A stretch of DNA of 64,000 nucleotides from Gimesia maris (lineage in GTDB: Bacteria > Planctomycetota > Planctomycetia > Planctomycetales > Planctomycetaceae). Positions 45,755 through 55,282 of this stretch are shown here, in pieces (the first letter of the stretch is position 1; each line of letters starts with the position of its first letter). A model generated the notes under the pieces. It did no database searches and was not told where the DNA came from. It saw only the letters and a program-made list of their open reading frames with translations. Where the stretch lies: contig NZ_CP042910.1 of the NCBI RefSeq assembly GCF_008298035.1, positions 2,929,001 to 2,993,000 on the forward strand, read 5' to 3'. Position numbers and translations under genes: made by a program.

Positions 45755-47191
45755 TTACGAGTCCAGACGGCGTTCACGAATCCAGTCGGTGTGGAACGTG
45801 CCTTCTTTATCCGTTCTCTGGTAGGTATGGGCACCAAAGTAATCCCGTTGTGCCTGCAGCAGATTGGCAGGCAGACGAGCCTGACGATATCCATCAAAGT
45901 AGCTCAGAGCGGCTGTAAAGCTGGGAACAGGAAGACCGAGTTCCACGGCAGTAGCGACCGCGCGTCTCCAACTGGGTTGCGCTTTTTCGACGGCATTGCG
46001 GAAGAAGTCGTCCAGCAGCAGGTTCTCCAGTTGCGGGTTTTTGTCAAAGGCTGCTTTGATATCCTGCAGGAAGGTGGAGCGAATGATACAGCCGCCACGC
46101 CACAGCAGGGCGATGTCGCCATTATTCAGGTTCCAGCCGAAGTGTTCGGCGGCGGAATTCAGTTGAACATAACCCTGGGCATAGCTGCATAATTTCGATG
46201 CATACAACGCCTGGCGTACGTCTTCGATGAACTGGTCCCGATCCCCTTCAAACTTTTTGTCTGGTCCACTGAGAATTTTGGAAGCTCGCACACGGGCGTC
46301 TTTCTGCGCGGACAGACACCGGGCATACACGGCTTCGGTAATCAGCGTGGTGGGAACACCCAGGTCGAGAGCATGCTGGCTCATCCACTTTCCGGTTCCC
46401 TTCTGCTTGGCGGTATCCAGGATTTCATCGACCAGGTACTCGCCGGTTTCTTCATCAATCACGGTGAAAATGTCACGGGTGATTTCAATCAGGTAACTTT
46501 CCAGTTCGCCCTGATTCCATTCATCGAACACTTTGTACAATTCCTGGTTGGTCAGGCCCAAAGCGTGTTTGAGAATGTAATACGATTCACAGATCAACTG
46601 CATGTCGCCATACTCGATCCCGTTGTGGACCATTTTGACGTAGTGGCCTGCACCGGCTTCCCCTACCCATTCGCAGCAGGGAATATCATTATTTTCGCCT
46701 ACTTTGGCTGAGATGTCCTGCAGGATCGATTTCACGTGTGGCCAGCCGGCGGGAGATCCACCAGGCATGATGCTGGGGCCTTTGAGAGCACCCTCTTCAC
46801 CGCCGGAAACACCGGTTCCAATAAACAGCAGGCCAGCGTCTTCGACTTCTTTGGTGCGTCGATTGGTGTCGTCGAAGTGGGTGTTTCCGCCGTCAATAAT
46901 GATGTCGCCGGGGCTCAGCATGCCTTTCAGATCGTCAATGATGGAGTCGACGGCAGGTCCTGCTTTGACCATCAGCATAATCTTACGGGGGGATGCCAGA
47001 TTATCGACGAGTTCTTTCAGAGTATGGTAGCCAGTGATATTCTGTTCGTCGGTTTTACTGCTGACAAATTCGTCGGTGACACTGGTTGTCCGGTTAAAAA
47101 CACCCACTGAATAGCCATGATTTGCCATATTCAGAACCAGGTTCTGTCCCATCACTGCCAGACCTACCAGGCCGATATCGTGTTTTGACAT
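45755..47191 (-). CDS. gnd: 6-phosphogluconate dehydrogenase, decarboxylating
   Basis: 478 residues, the normal length of the long form. N-terminal Rossmann site GLAVMGQNLVLNMANHGYSV with VFNRT, then IIDGGNTHFDDTNRR, GTGVSGGEEGALKGPSIMPGG and the catalytic GAGHYVKMVHNGIEYGDMQ (Lys and Asn). C-terminal IIRSTFLQDI and the tail closing the site. It oxidises 6-phosphogluconate to ribulose-5-phosphate with NADP in the pentose phosphate pathway. It is the last of three same-strand genes (pfk, HAD, gnd). Confidence 0.97.
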   Translation of the reverse strand: MSKHDIGLVGLAVMGQNLVLNMANHGYSVGVFNRTTSVTDEFVSSKTDEQNITGYHTLKELVDNLASPRKIMLMVKAGPAVDSIIDDLKGMLSPGDIIIDGGNTHFDDTNRRTKEVEDAGLLFIGTGVSGGEEGALKGPSIMPGGSPAGWPHVKSILQDISAKVGENNDIPCCEWVGEAGAGHYVKMVHNGIEYGDMQLICESYYILKHALGLTNQELYKVFDEWNQGELESYLIEITRDIFTVIDEETGEYLVDEILDTAKQKGTGKWMSQHALDLGVPTTLITEAVYARCLSAQKDARVRASKILSGPDKKFEGDRDQFIEDVRQALYASKLCSYAQGYVQLNSAAEHFGWNLNNGDIALLWRGGCIIRSTFLQDIKAAFDKNPQLENLLLDDFFRNAVEKAQPSWRRAVATAVELGLPVPSFTAALSYFDGYRQARLPANLLQAQRDYFGAHTYQRTDKEGTFHTDWIRERRLDS

Positions 47192-47277
47192 TTTAAATTC
47201 TCGTTTACTTCTGATGTGTTGTGGTTAATAAATGAGATCCGTTTCCGCTGTTTCCAAAGAAAACGACCAGAGACCTG

Positions 47278-48162
47278 TTATCGTTTCCAGGGAGGCAGCT
47301 CGGGAAGATAACTGTCGAATTCCGAGATGATTTTCTGCTGGTATTCCCCGGCAAATTCGCCATTAAGGAACTTGTCACAGGCTTCGCCGATGAATCGTTC
47401 CCAGCTGGCTTCTTCTGCGCCGGGGTTAATCGGATAGAATAAAGCGCCGACCGCTTCTGCTGCTTTCATGTCTCCGGGAGCGTCTCCGATCATCAGAACT
47501 TTGTCTGAGTCGTATCCGCAGGCTTTGGCCTGTCCCAGCGTTTCTTTTTTACTGCCGGCTTCCTGGCCACAGATCGCATCCACGTACTGAGCGATATCGT
47601 GCTCTTCCCATTCTTTGTTGAGTGCTTCATTGGGAGTTGCCGAGCAGACGATCATGTCGGCTACCGGATCCAGTTTGATCAGGCTCTCTCTGACGTTGGG
47701 ATAGGGAGGCACATCATGAACCATATCGGCAATCATTTCATTGACAGCCAGCGACCACTTCAGTGCCAGTGCCAGATCCGGGTCATTCGTTTTTTCCACT
47801 TCGGCAGCCAACGTCGGATTGCCCAGCTTGGTTTCCCGGTCAATCCAGTCACGAACTCCCTGCAACTTCGGAATCTTTACATTACGAGAGATGACTTCCG
47901 GTCGCTCTTCCAGCAGGTCCAGTGCTAATGTGTAAGAGATAAACCGGTTGGCACCGCGCCATTTGGAATACAGGTTCGTGAACTCAGCTGCTTCACGGGC
48001 ATATTTTGAAATGGGCTGCAAACCAAAGTAGTTGATGAAGTTGGGAATGAAACACTCTTTGTGTTTAATTTCCATCGAATCAAAAGCGCAACCATCTGAG
48101 TCAATGCCAATCAAAAACTCATTTTTTTTCTCAAAGTTGGAGTCCAACGGATTATCCGACAC
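47278..48162 (-). CDS. HAD-superfamily hydrolase in the pfk-gnd cluster
   Basis: 294 residues. Motif I is GIDSDGCAFDSMEIK (Asp-x-Asp), the cap region includes SKWRGANRFISYTLALDLLEERP, motif II is VCSATPN, motif III has the Lys of GSKKETLGQAKACG and motif IV is VLMIGDAPGDMKAAEAVG. All four motifs are complete, so an active phosphatase is expected. Placed between pfk and gnd with 86- and 98-bp gaps, it probably acts on a sugar phosphate, which is inference. Cytoplasmic. Confidence 0.87.
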   Translation of the reverse strand: MSDNPLDSNFEKKNEFLIGIDSDGCAFDSMEIKHKECFIPNFINYFGLQPISKYAREAAEFTNLYSKWRGANRFISYTLALDLLEERPEVISRNVKIPKLQGVRDWIDRETKLGNPTLAAEVEKTNDPDLALALKWSLAVNEMIADMVHDVPPYPNVRESLIKLDPVADMIVCSATPNEALNKEWEEHDIAQYVDAICGQEAGSKKETLGQAKACGYDSDKVLMIGDAPGDMKAAEAVGALFYPINPGAEEASWERFIGEACDKFLNGEFAGEYQQKIISEFDSYLPELPPWKR

Positions 48163-48260
48163 AATCTTCTCCCCAATGTTTATTTTAAAGTCTGATACAG
48201 TGATTCAATACAGTTGACCGCCGGGCAGACGGTCAAAGTTCAAGCAGACGGATATTCGAT

Positions 48261-49547
48261 TTATCTGTCAGCCTGAGGTACATATTTCGGCAATTTCTGA
48301 TCCGAGAACAGAGGCTGTAACTGAGCCAGCCGCATCCGCCCATTAATCATTGGAATACTGGGCCAGTCGTTGCCAACCAGTGGTTTACAGTACTTGACGA
48401 AATCATCGGTCACGTCCATTCCGTCGGCGGTAATCCAGTTTTTGGGGAAGGTGCGTTCGCTGTTTGCCACTTCCGGTAAGGGGACTTTGTCATAACGGAC
48501 GTTGTAGCCGGGGCCTTCTGCCCGCAGGATTGTGGACATATAGCCTGACTCGCCGGCGGCAGCCAGTAAAGCGGCTTTCTGCCCTGCTCCATAGGCTTCG
48601 TCCAGGTCGACGGTGGATGCGTAGGCGATATTGTGACGCTGGTCTGTGCCTGGAATATTGGCCCGGGCGGCGCCTTTGACGGCCAGTCCACGTTGATTTA
48701 ATTCATTTACGAGTAATTGCGCGACGGTCAGCTGGCTGGAGCTGAACTGGGTATGCCCAAAGGAATCTTTGGTTTCGCCGATGTCTCCCAGTGAGAGACC
48801 TTCGCTGACAACCACGATCAGACGACCATCTTTTTTGAGCTGGTCATTGACCTGGGCATGAATCTGCTCAATGCTGACCGGGTTCTCTGCAAGATAAATC
48901 TGCATGGGGATTTTCCGTTGCGGATCAGCCAGACGGGCCGCGGCGGGAATGAAGCCGATTTTGCGTCCCATGGCCTGTAGAACCAGAACCGGATCAGCGG
49001 GGCAACTTCCCCGGTTTTCTTCGTTGGCCATCTGGACCATACTCATCCAGTAACGGGCTGTACTGCCATAACCGGGAGTGTGGTCGATCAGTTTGAACTC
49101 GCTGTCTCCTACATCGTTGTCGATGGTTTTGGGGACGCCGATTCCGACGATGTCGACGCCGCGTTCGGTTGCCATCTGCGCGACTTTATTCGCGGTATCC
49201 ATCGAGTCATTTCCGCCAATGTAGCAGAAATAGCCGATGTTATGCGCCTTGAAGACTTCGACGATCCGGTCAAAGTCTTCATTCTGATGTTCTTTCAGCT
49301 TGTAGCGACAGGTTCCTACAGAACCAGCGGCAGGTGTCACTCTTAAAAGGGCAATTTCTTCTGGAGACTGACCACTTAAATTGAGCAGTTCTTCTTTGAG
49401 AACCCCTTCAATTCCATGCCAGCCAGCATAGATTGTGCCGATTTCCGGGAGATCCCGGGCTGTTTCGACCAACCCTCTCAGGCTGTTGTTAATGACTGGT
49501 GAAGGTCCACCAGACTGTGCCACAATCATATTCTTAGGACTTGCCAC
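48261..49547 (-). CDS. 6-phosphofructokinase, probably PPi-dependent
   Basis: 428 residues. N-terminal AQSGGPSPVINNSLRG, the phosphoryl-donor loop YIGGNDSMDTANKVA, the catalytic GVPKTIDNDVGDS and substrate motif LQAMGRKIGFIPAAARL are present. The residue after GGN is Asp rather than the Gly of GGDGS in ATP-dependent enzymes, which points to the PPi-dependent class (usual form GGDDS); the Asn is a variation. It interconverts fructose-6-phosphate and fructose-1,6-bisphosphate. First gene of pfk-HAD-gnd on the minus strand. Confidence 0.9.
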   Translation of the reverse strand: MASPKNMIVAQSGGPSPVINNSLRGLVETARDLPEIGTIYAGWHGIEGVLKEELLNLSGQSPEEIALLRVTPAAGSVGTCRYKLKEHQNEDFDRIVEVFKAHNIGYFCYIGGNDSMDTANKVAQMATERGVDIVGIGVPKTIDNDVGDSEFKLIDHTPGYGSTARYWMSMVQMANEENRGSCPADPVLVLQAMGRKIGFIPAAARLADPQRKIPMQIYLAENPVSIEQIHAQVNDQLKKDGRLIVVVSEGLSLGDIGETKDSFGHTQFSSSQLTVAQLLVNELNQRGLAVKGAARANIPGTDQRHNIAYASTVDLDEAYGAGQKAALLAAAGESGYMSTILRAEGPGYNVRYDKVPLPEVANSERTFPKNWITADGMDVTDDFVKYCKPLVGNDWPSIPMINGRMRLAQLQPLFSDQKLPKYVPQADR

Positions 49548-49991
49548 GTTTTCTCCTCACTCTGTTGTTGTCTATTTGAGATGCTTTGTGACCCACCTGG
49601 GTACAGAACATATCCCTCTGTTACTTTGGGGCCCTTGTCTCTCTGTAATGAACCAGATCTGATCCCAGAACCGAGACCGGTATGTATGAATCAATTCGGG
49701 CGAGTACGAATGCTTCCCACAAGGTCCAGGGCGATTATTAGAAGGCTATTGTTGATTAAAGTGCTTTTAATTAACAGTTTATCGTTAATGTTATCATTGC
49801 CTGAGTCGGCAGGAAATAGCCTATGTTCAGTGTGGGCAATTATGTTTTACAGACTCACAAAGACTTGTATCAACTCACTTAGTCGGGATATTACCCGATT
49901 TTGTGCTCTAATTCAAAGTATCGCCGTGCTGCCAATACAGAAAGTTCCGGGAAAGTTTGGCCATGAAAGTTAAATAAATACCGGGGAACGC
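49548..49991. other. Intergenic region upstream of pfk
   Basis: 444 bp, AT-rich on the right side. A 130-codon frame on + exists (49581-49973) but has no recognisable product or ribosome binding site. No clear terminator or RNA element seen. Confidence 0.45.
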
Positions 49992-51209
49992 CTATTTCTG
50001 GGGAGTCAATGTGATTTTGACCCCCTGCATTTTATAGTCCAGCTTAAAAGAGCTGAATAATGCGTCAAAAAACTCATCGGCTTCCGCATCGACAACCGCG
50101 ACGTCGATGAGTTGCAGGAGGTTGATGTCTGCTTCCACCAGTTCCTGTTTGTCATATTCAAACTCAATACCCGACTGTTCCAGTTTCTGCATGATTGCCA
50201 GAACCGGAACCTTCTTCACCCTTAGTGTGAACTTCCTTCTGTTAAGCGGGACTGTCTTCCCCCCGCCAGCTCGAACTGGATGCACAGTCTTTTTGGGATT
50301 CAAAAGTTGCTCGATCTGTTCATGGACGTCCATTGCAGCCTGAACGGAAAGAAGTTTGCCGGAACTGGTTAATACTAAATCCGGAAACTGTTCCTTTATC
50401 TGTGCGGTGACCGAATCGATTGATTTTCCTGGCAAGGGATACGTTCGTTTGATCAGAACTTTGTCCGGAACCGCTGCGAGCCGAATACCAGTTGCCTCCC
50501 CTGCCCACTCATAAGTCAGATCGAACTGAATCAGGATCAGGGAAAGCGATTCAGTAGCGTTCACAGAGACCAGAGAAAAGTTCGACCACAGATCGTGGGG
50601 AACCAGTTGTTCATTGTCGATCTTGATCTGGTAGGAATTGGTGATGTTCTGCAGGATTTCAGCAGGCTTGTCCAGATCCTGAAAGTGAAATGTATGATTT
50701 CTTGAAAGCTGAATGACCCGTGATTTGAGTGTGTTCTGTGAGTCAGCCAACTCGTGAAGGGCATCAGATTTCAGCTGCAATAGTGTTTTGAGCTTTGATA
50801 CTTCCGCATCCGGGCCAATAAAAATATTACTGCCAACAATAATGCACCTGGCTTGTATCAGATCTGCGATTTGAGCCAGCCCCTGTTCCAGTGTCTGATT
50901 CTGAAGATCAATTTTCAATTTACGGGAAGGGTCAATTCGTCGATCCAGGATGATCGAGATATTCTGTGTCTCTCTGATTCTCTGGAGGATGGCCCGGATT
51001 CCCACGTTGGACCAGGATGCGGAGAATGGTTGTGTCAGAGCCTGTCGGAAATTTCGTTCAGTGAGATAACGGGGGATTTCCCGATTGAGTAAAACGGGGG
51101 GTTCCCCTGATCCCTGATTGGCGTATCCCCTCTGATTCTCTGTGTTTCTGAACAAAAACAGCATCAGGAAGATAATCAGCCAGATTTTAGGGAGTATCAG
51201 CTTGCTCAC
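49992..51209 (-). CDS. Exported protein with secretin/STN-like short domains
   Basis: 405 residues, signal peptide at residues 1-25 (IWLIIFLMLFLF). Residues about 60-120 have the STN/secretin N0 pattern: ISIILDRRIDPSRKLKIDLQN and QTLEQGLAQIADLIQ, then IIVGSNIFIGP. A second similar module is near 180-260 (YQIKIDNEQLVPHDLW...LSLILIQFDLTYEW), and a third near the C-terminus (KKVPVLAIMQKLEQSGIEFEYDK). No secretin pore domain follows, so it is not the missing Tad secretin. Envelope protein of unknown role, divergent from the Hsp70-like gene. Confidence 0.72.
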   Translation of the reverse strand: MSKLILPKIWLIIFLMLFLFRNTENQRGYANQGSGEPPVLLNREIPRYLTERNFRQALTQPFSASWSNVGIRAILQRIRETQNISIILDRRIDPSRKLKIDLQNQTLEQGLAQIADLIQARCIIVGSNIFIGPDAEVSKLKTLLQLKSDALHELADSQNTLKSRVIQLSRNHTFHFQDLDKPAEILQNITNSYQIKIDNEQLVPHDLWSNFSLVSVNATESLSLILIQFDLTYEWAGEATGIRLAAVPDKVLIKRTYPLPGKSIDSVTAQIKEQFPDLVLTSSGKLLSVQAAMDVHEQIEQLLNPKKTVHPVRAGGGKTVPLNRRKFTLRVKKVPVLAIMQKLEQSGIEFEYDKQELVEADINLLQLIDVAVVDAEADEFFDALFSSFKLDYKMQGVKITLTPQK

Positions 51210-51381
51210 AGATCGATTCTTTTCCGCTGGTCGGAATTTTTACAGTAAAGGCCGGGTGAAAAACCGGAATCATGTGCTGGAGTGTGACCGGGTTCCATGA
51301 TACCATATCAGTACGGGCCTTTCCTGTCATATTTTATCTATCCGAGATGTGATAGTCTAATGTAAAGAGAGTCAGTACTTT

Positions 51382-53397
51382 ATGCAGAAAATACAGGCAG
51401 TTGGAATCGATTTAGGAACTACTTATTCCTGTATTGCGCATCTGAATGAGCATGGGGAGCCGGTAACGATTCCCAACCAGGAAGGAGAACTGTCCACACC
51501 CTCTGTTGCCATGTTTGATGGCGCGGAGGTCATTGTCGGCACGGAAGCATTACGGCATGCGATCGTGAACCCTCGAAATGTGGTTCAACATGCCAAACGT
51601 TTTCTGGGTAAACCGAATTTCCGCTGGGAAATCGATGGCCGCTATTTCACACCACGTGATATCTCTGCTTTTATATTAAAAAAACTGCTATCTGCTGCTG
51701 AAGAACGCATCGGGCCTATCGAGTCAGCCGTTATTACGGTGCCCGCGCAATTCAGTGATCTGCAGCGCCAGGAAACGATTGCTGCTGGAAAACAGGCAGG
51801 GCTGAAACAGGTTGATCTGATTAATGAACCAGTGGCGGCTGCGTTATGCTATGTGCTGGGAGCAGAAGGGATGTGGTTTGCCGAACTGGCTGAAGAGCAG
51901 CGCATTCTCGTTTACGATCTGGGGGGCGGTACCTTTGATCTTTCGCTGGTCAAATATCAGAAAGATGAAGTGAATGTCCTTGCCAGTGGCGGGGATTTAA
52001 AGCTGGGGGGGATTGACTGGAACAGTAAATTGCAGGCCACGATCGCAGAACAGTTTTTCGGCGAGTTTGGTGTCAATCCTGCGAATGATCCGGAAAGCCT
52101 GCAGTATCTGGCAAATGAAGTGGAACAGGCCAAACGCAGTCTGACTGTCCGTCCTAAAACAACCATGGCCTGTCAGGTGGGGTCGCAACGCAAAACGTAT
52201 CAGATCACGCAATCACAATTCGAGCAGCTCACTAAAGGACTTGTTGAACAGACCACCAGCATTACCAGAGCATTACTCAAAGACAACGGCATGGGCTGGG
52301 CTCATGTAGATGTCGTACTGACAACCGGTGGCTCCTCCCGGATGCCTATGATTCGTGATGCTTTGAAGCAGGCAAGTGGAACGACGAGGAATCTGTCGCT
52401 GCCTCCTGATCAGTCTATTGCGCATGGGGCCGCCTATTATTCCGGTATGCTCTTGAGCAATCGTGAATATGCCGAATCCATTCTGACATCCGAAGCAGCC
52501 AGTCGTCTGGCAAAAATGAAGCAACATAGTGTGAATGCTCGTTCGCTGGGGTTTCTGGTACGAGATCAGTCCGGGCAGCAACGCATTCCTCACTATATTC
52601 TTCCTGCGAATACCAAGCTACCCGCATCGGTCAAGCATACCTACGGAACCGTTTCCCCCAATCAGAGGCGTGTGCATCTGAAGTTAATTGAAAGTGGTGC
52701 CTCTCAGGATGAACCCTTTGTGATTCTGGGGAACTGTGTGGTCGAGGGGCTCCCCGCCGATTTACCCGTGGACTCAAAAATTGAAGTCTTAATTGAATAC
52801 GACGCCGAAGCGCGGGTGCATGTTTCCGCCAGAGACTGTACGAGTGGAAAAGAAGCGGAAATAGAAATTACCCGCGAACAGAACCTGGTGCAGCAGGCTC
52901 CCGAGGGAGCGAAACAGGAATCACCGGCATCTCCACCTTCAGCGGTGGATTCGGAGCCTTTGTTACTGGACGATATTCTGGATCAGGCCGAGTCCGTCAG
53001 TCAACCGCAGCAGAAGAGGCCAGTTCCAGAGTCACAGCCTGTTTCTCCCCGTCCGAAGCCGGCTACCAGAGGTCTGGACAGCTCTGAGCGTCCGGTTGCA
53101 CTCTGCAATCAGTGTGGTGAACCACAATTGGGTCCCCCTGCAGCCGATTGTCCCACACCGGATAAGCATGCCAAAGGGGCACTGTCATCACGACAGCCGC
53201 GTCCTCAGAAAAAACAGAGAAAGCAGCAGCCGCCTCAGCGCGGTGCGCAGAATTCACAGTCTACCCGTAAACAGAAAGCGGGAACGCGACGATCTGCTGC
53301 AAATCCACCAGCGGGAAAGAATCAAACGCAGTCAAAGTCAGCCAGTCAAATTGATGCTGCAGAGGATGAATTCTGGGATCTGCTGGAAGATGCCTGA
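51382..53397 (+). CDS. Hsp70 (DnaK)-like protein with low-complexity Cys-containing tail
   Basis: 671 residues. The nucleotide-binding domain is intact: IDLGTTYSCIAHL, AVITVPAQFSDLQRQ, NEPVAAALCY, VYDLGGGTFDLSLV, and TTGGSSRMPMIRDAL. A substrate-binding beta domain follows (RSLGFLVRD, LPANTKLPASVKHTYGT, VEGLPADLPVDSKIEVLIEYD). The helical lid is replaced by an approx. 170-residue Pro/Gln/Ser/Lys tail with CNQCGEPQ and a later Cys (PPAADCPTP), basic (KKQRKQQPPQRGAQ) and acidic at the very end (EDEFWDLLEDA). Not a classical DnaK, since no dnaJ or grpE is adjacent. Cytoplasmic ATP-dependent chaperone-like protein of unknown client. Confidence 0.9.
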   Translation: MQKIQAVGIDLGTTYSCIAHLNEHGEPVTIPNQEGELSTPSVAMFDGAEVIVGTEALRHAIVNPRNVVQHAKRFLGKPNFRWEIDGRYFTPRDISAFILKKLLSAAEERIGPIESAVITVPAQFSDLQRQETIAAGKQAGLKQVDLINEPVAAALCYVLGAEGMWFAELAEEQRILVYDLGGGTFDLSLVKYQKDEVNVLASGGDLKLGGIDWNSKLQATIAEQFFGEFGVNPANDPESLQYLANEVEQAKRSLTVRPKTTMACQVGSQRKTYQITQSQFEQLTKGLVEQTTSITRALLKDNGMGWAHVDVVLTTGGSSRMPMIRDALKQASGTTRNLSLPPDQSIAHGAAYYSGMLLSNREYAESILTSEAASRLAKMKQHSVNARSLGFLVRDQSGQQRIPHYILPANTKLPASVKHTYGTVSPNQRRVHLKLIESGASQDEPFVILGNCVVEGLPADLPVDSKIEVLIEYDAEARVHVSARDCTSGKEAEIEITREQNLVQQAPEGAKQESPASPPSAVDSEPLLLDDILDQAESVSQPQQKRPVPESQPVSPRPKPATRGLDSSERPVALCNQCGEPQLGPPAADCPTPDKHAKGALSSRQPRPQKKQRKQQPPQRGAQNSQSTRKQKAGTRRSAANPPAGKNQTQSKSASQIDAAEDEFWDLLEDA

Positions 53398-53464
53398 TAC
53401 CGGTCTTGTTTCCCTCGGCAATGATTCCAGAACTCAATCAACAACTTAGGATGTAAGAGCTCAG

Positions 53465-54577
53465 ATGAAAATTGAACGGATTGAATTGTATCATGTGGCA
53501 ATGCCCCTGATTTATCCCTGGCGAACCGCTTATGGCGAAGATGCGGCCATCCATTCTGTTCTGTGCCGCATGATCAGTGGATCTGTGGAAGGCTGGGGAG
53601 AAAGTACCCCGCTGGCAGCTCCCTGCTATAGTCCGGAATGGGCCGGCGGCGTATTTCATACCGTATCGGAATGGCTGGCACCAGCTGTGATTGGTCAGGA
53701 TTATGAAAGTGGAGACGCCCTGCAGCAAACACTCTCACTCTATAAAGGCAATCCCTTTGCCAAAGCGGCCCTGGATAATGCCTGGTGGAGTCTGCACAGC
53801 CGGATTTCAGGAATTCCTCTGCATACGGCTCTGGGCGCGACACGTGACGAAGTTCCCGTCGGTGCTGATTTCGGGGTCATGGATCATCTGGATGATTTGA
53901 TAGAAGCCGTTGGGACCGCGGTGGCAGAAAAATTTCCTCGCATCAAACTCAAATTTCGACCGGGTTGGGATGTTCCGATGCTACAGGCGGTGCGATCTGC
54001 GTTTCCGGACGACATATTTCACATTGACTGTAACAGCGGCTATCGACTGAGTGATGTTGCCCTGTTCCAGGCCATTGATGAATTTCAGCTGGCGATGATT
54101 GAGCAGCCACTGCAGCATGACGATCTCACAGATCACCGTGAACTGCAAAAGATGATTCAGACACCGGTCTGTCTGGATGAAAGTATTACACATCCGTATC
54201 GCGCACAGCAGGCGGTCGATCTAAAAAGTTGTCAGTATGTGAATGTCAAGCCGGGACGCGTCGGTGGATTAACGAACGCCGTCAAAATTCATGATCTTTG
54301 TCAGCAGGCAGGCATTCCCTGCTGGGTGGGGGGGATGCTGGAAAGTGCCACTGGTGCCTCTCATTGTGCCGCCCTGGCCATGCTGGACAACTTCACCTAT
54401 CCCGCTGATATTTTCCCCAGTGAAAAGTATTACCGTGAAGATCTGGCTGAGGTTCCTCTCTCGTTGTCAGTGACGAATGCGGGAGTACCGGGAGTCAAAG
54501 CGTTTTCAGAATTACCTGATCCGGACAGTGGGAGATTACAGGCACTGACAATACAGAAAAAAATCATCAGTTCCTGA
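53465..54577 (+). CDS. menC: Enolase-superfamily protein, MenC (o-succinylbenzoate synthase)-like
   Basis: 370 residues. The enolase-superfamily barrel residues are visible: KLKFRPGWD (the K-x-K catalytic lysine), DCNSGY (metal Asp), IEQPL (metal Glu), CLDESIT (metal Asp) and the second Lys in NVKPGRVGGLTNA, with GGMLESATG at the end. The order is that of the MenC/N-acylamino-acid racemase branch. It would dehydrate SHCHC to o-succinylbenzoate in menaquinone synthesis, or racemise N-succinylamino acids; no other men gene is in view, so the choice is open. It is 67 bp after the Hsp70-like gene. Confidence 0.85.
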   Translation: MKIERIELYHVAMPLIYPWRTAYGEDAAIHSVLCRMISGSVEGWGESTPLAAPCYSPEWAGGVFHTVSEWLAPAVIGQDYESGDALQQTLSLYKGNPFAKAALDNAWWSLHSRISGIPLHTALGATRDEVPVGADFGVMDHLDDLIEAVGTAVAEKFPRIKLKFRPGWDVPMLQAVRSAFPDDIFHIDCNSGYRLSDVALFQAIDEFQLAMIEQPLQHDDLTDHRELQKMIQTPVCLDESITHPYRAQQAVDLKSCQYVNVKPGRVGGLTNAVKIHDLCQQAGIPCWVGGMLESATGASHCAALAMLDNFTYPADIFPSEKYYREDLAEVPLSLSVTNAGVPGVKAFSELPDPDSGRLQALTIQKKIISS

Positions 54578-54733
54578 GGTGAATATGGCGGCTGGTTTAT
54601 TGTCAAATGTTCATTGTGTGGGTTTGGTCTTGAGATAAAATGCAGCCGAAAATCAGGAAAACTTTCAATAAAAGGACCTTATTGGGGAATAACCTGTGGT
54701 GTTTCAGTATCTTTCTACTTAGAGAGTCAGGTT

Positions 54734-55255
54734 ATGTCATTATCGAATCATAACAATTCAGATGAACTGACAAGACTGGTTGATGAACATTATCAACTGC
54801 TGTTTCGTTATGCGTACCGATTGTCTGGTGATAACGCTGATGCTGAAGATCTCACACAACAGACCTATTTGATCGCCCAGAAAAAATTGTCGCAGTTACG
54901 TGATCCGAAGCTGGCCCGCTCCTGGCTTTGCACGATTTTGAGAAATCTGTTCCTGAAAAAAGTAACACACAAAAAAGGCGCCGTTTCGTTGAGTCTGACA
55001 TTTGATCTGGCTTCTGAAGAAACGATAACGCCGGAACTGACATCGCAAGAGTTACAGAAAGCCCTGGATGAACTGACCGAGGAATTTCGAGTTCCTTTAT
55101 TGATGTATTATTTTGAAGAGCGGTCTTACAAAGAAATCTCTTCAGTATTATCAATTCCGGTGGGGACCGTGATGAGCCGTTTGTCGAGAGCAAAGTCATT
55201 TTTACAGGAACGTTTTTCAGAACCACTACGAGATGTCACTGCGATTCACTCATAA
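54734..55255 (+). CDS. ECF-type RNA polymerase sigma factor
   Basis: 173 residues from ATG 54734; the longer frame to 54614 adds 40 residues without sigma features. Region 2: YQLLFRYAYRLSGDNADAEDLTQQTYLIAQKKL; region 4: LDELTEEFRVPLLMYYFEERSYKEISSVLSIPVGTVMSRLSRAKSFLQ. This is the sigma-70 family group 4 layout. It starts 157 bp after menC and is followed at 28 bp by a single-span membrane protein, likely its regulator. Target promoters unknown. Confidence 0.93.
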   Translation: MSLSNHNNSDELTRLVDEHYQLLFRYAYRLSGDNADAEDLTQQTYLIAQKKLSQLRDPKLARSWLCTILRNLFLKKVTHKKGAVSLSLTFDLASEETITPELTSQELQKALDELTEEFRVPLLMYYFEERSYKEISSVLSIPVGTVMSRLSRAKSFLQERFSEPLRDVTAIHS

Positions 55256-55282
55256 TTATTTCATCGGAAACTTGGTTTCATT

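Noticed and set aside
49581-49973. 130-codon frame upstream of pfk
   Set aside because: No ribosome binding site and residue composition not like a protein-coding gene of this genome.
49992-51209. The missing Tad secretin (cpaC)
   Set aside because: It has STN-like modules but no secretin pore domain, and lies far from the Tad cluster.
51382-53397. Classical dnaK of the heat-shock operon
   Set aside because: No grpE or dnaJ is adjacent and the C-terminal lid is replaced by a low-complexity tail.
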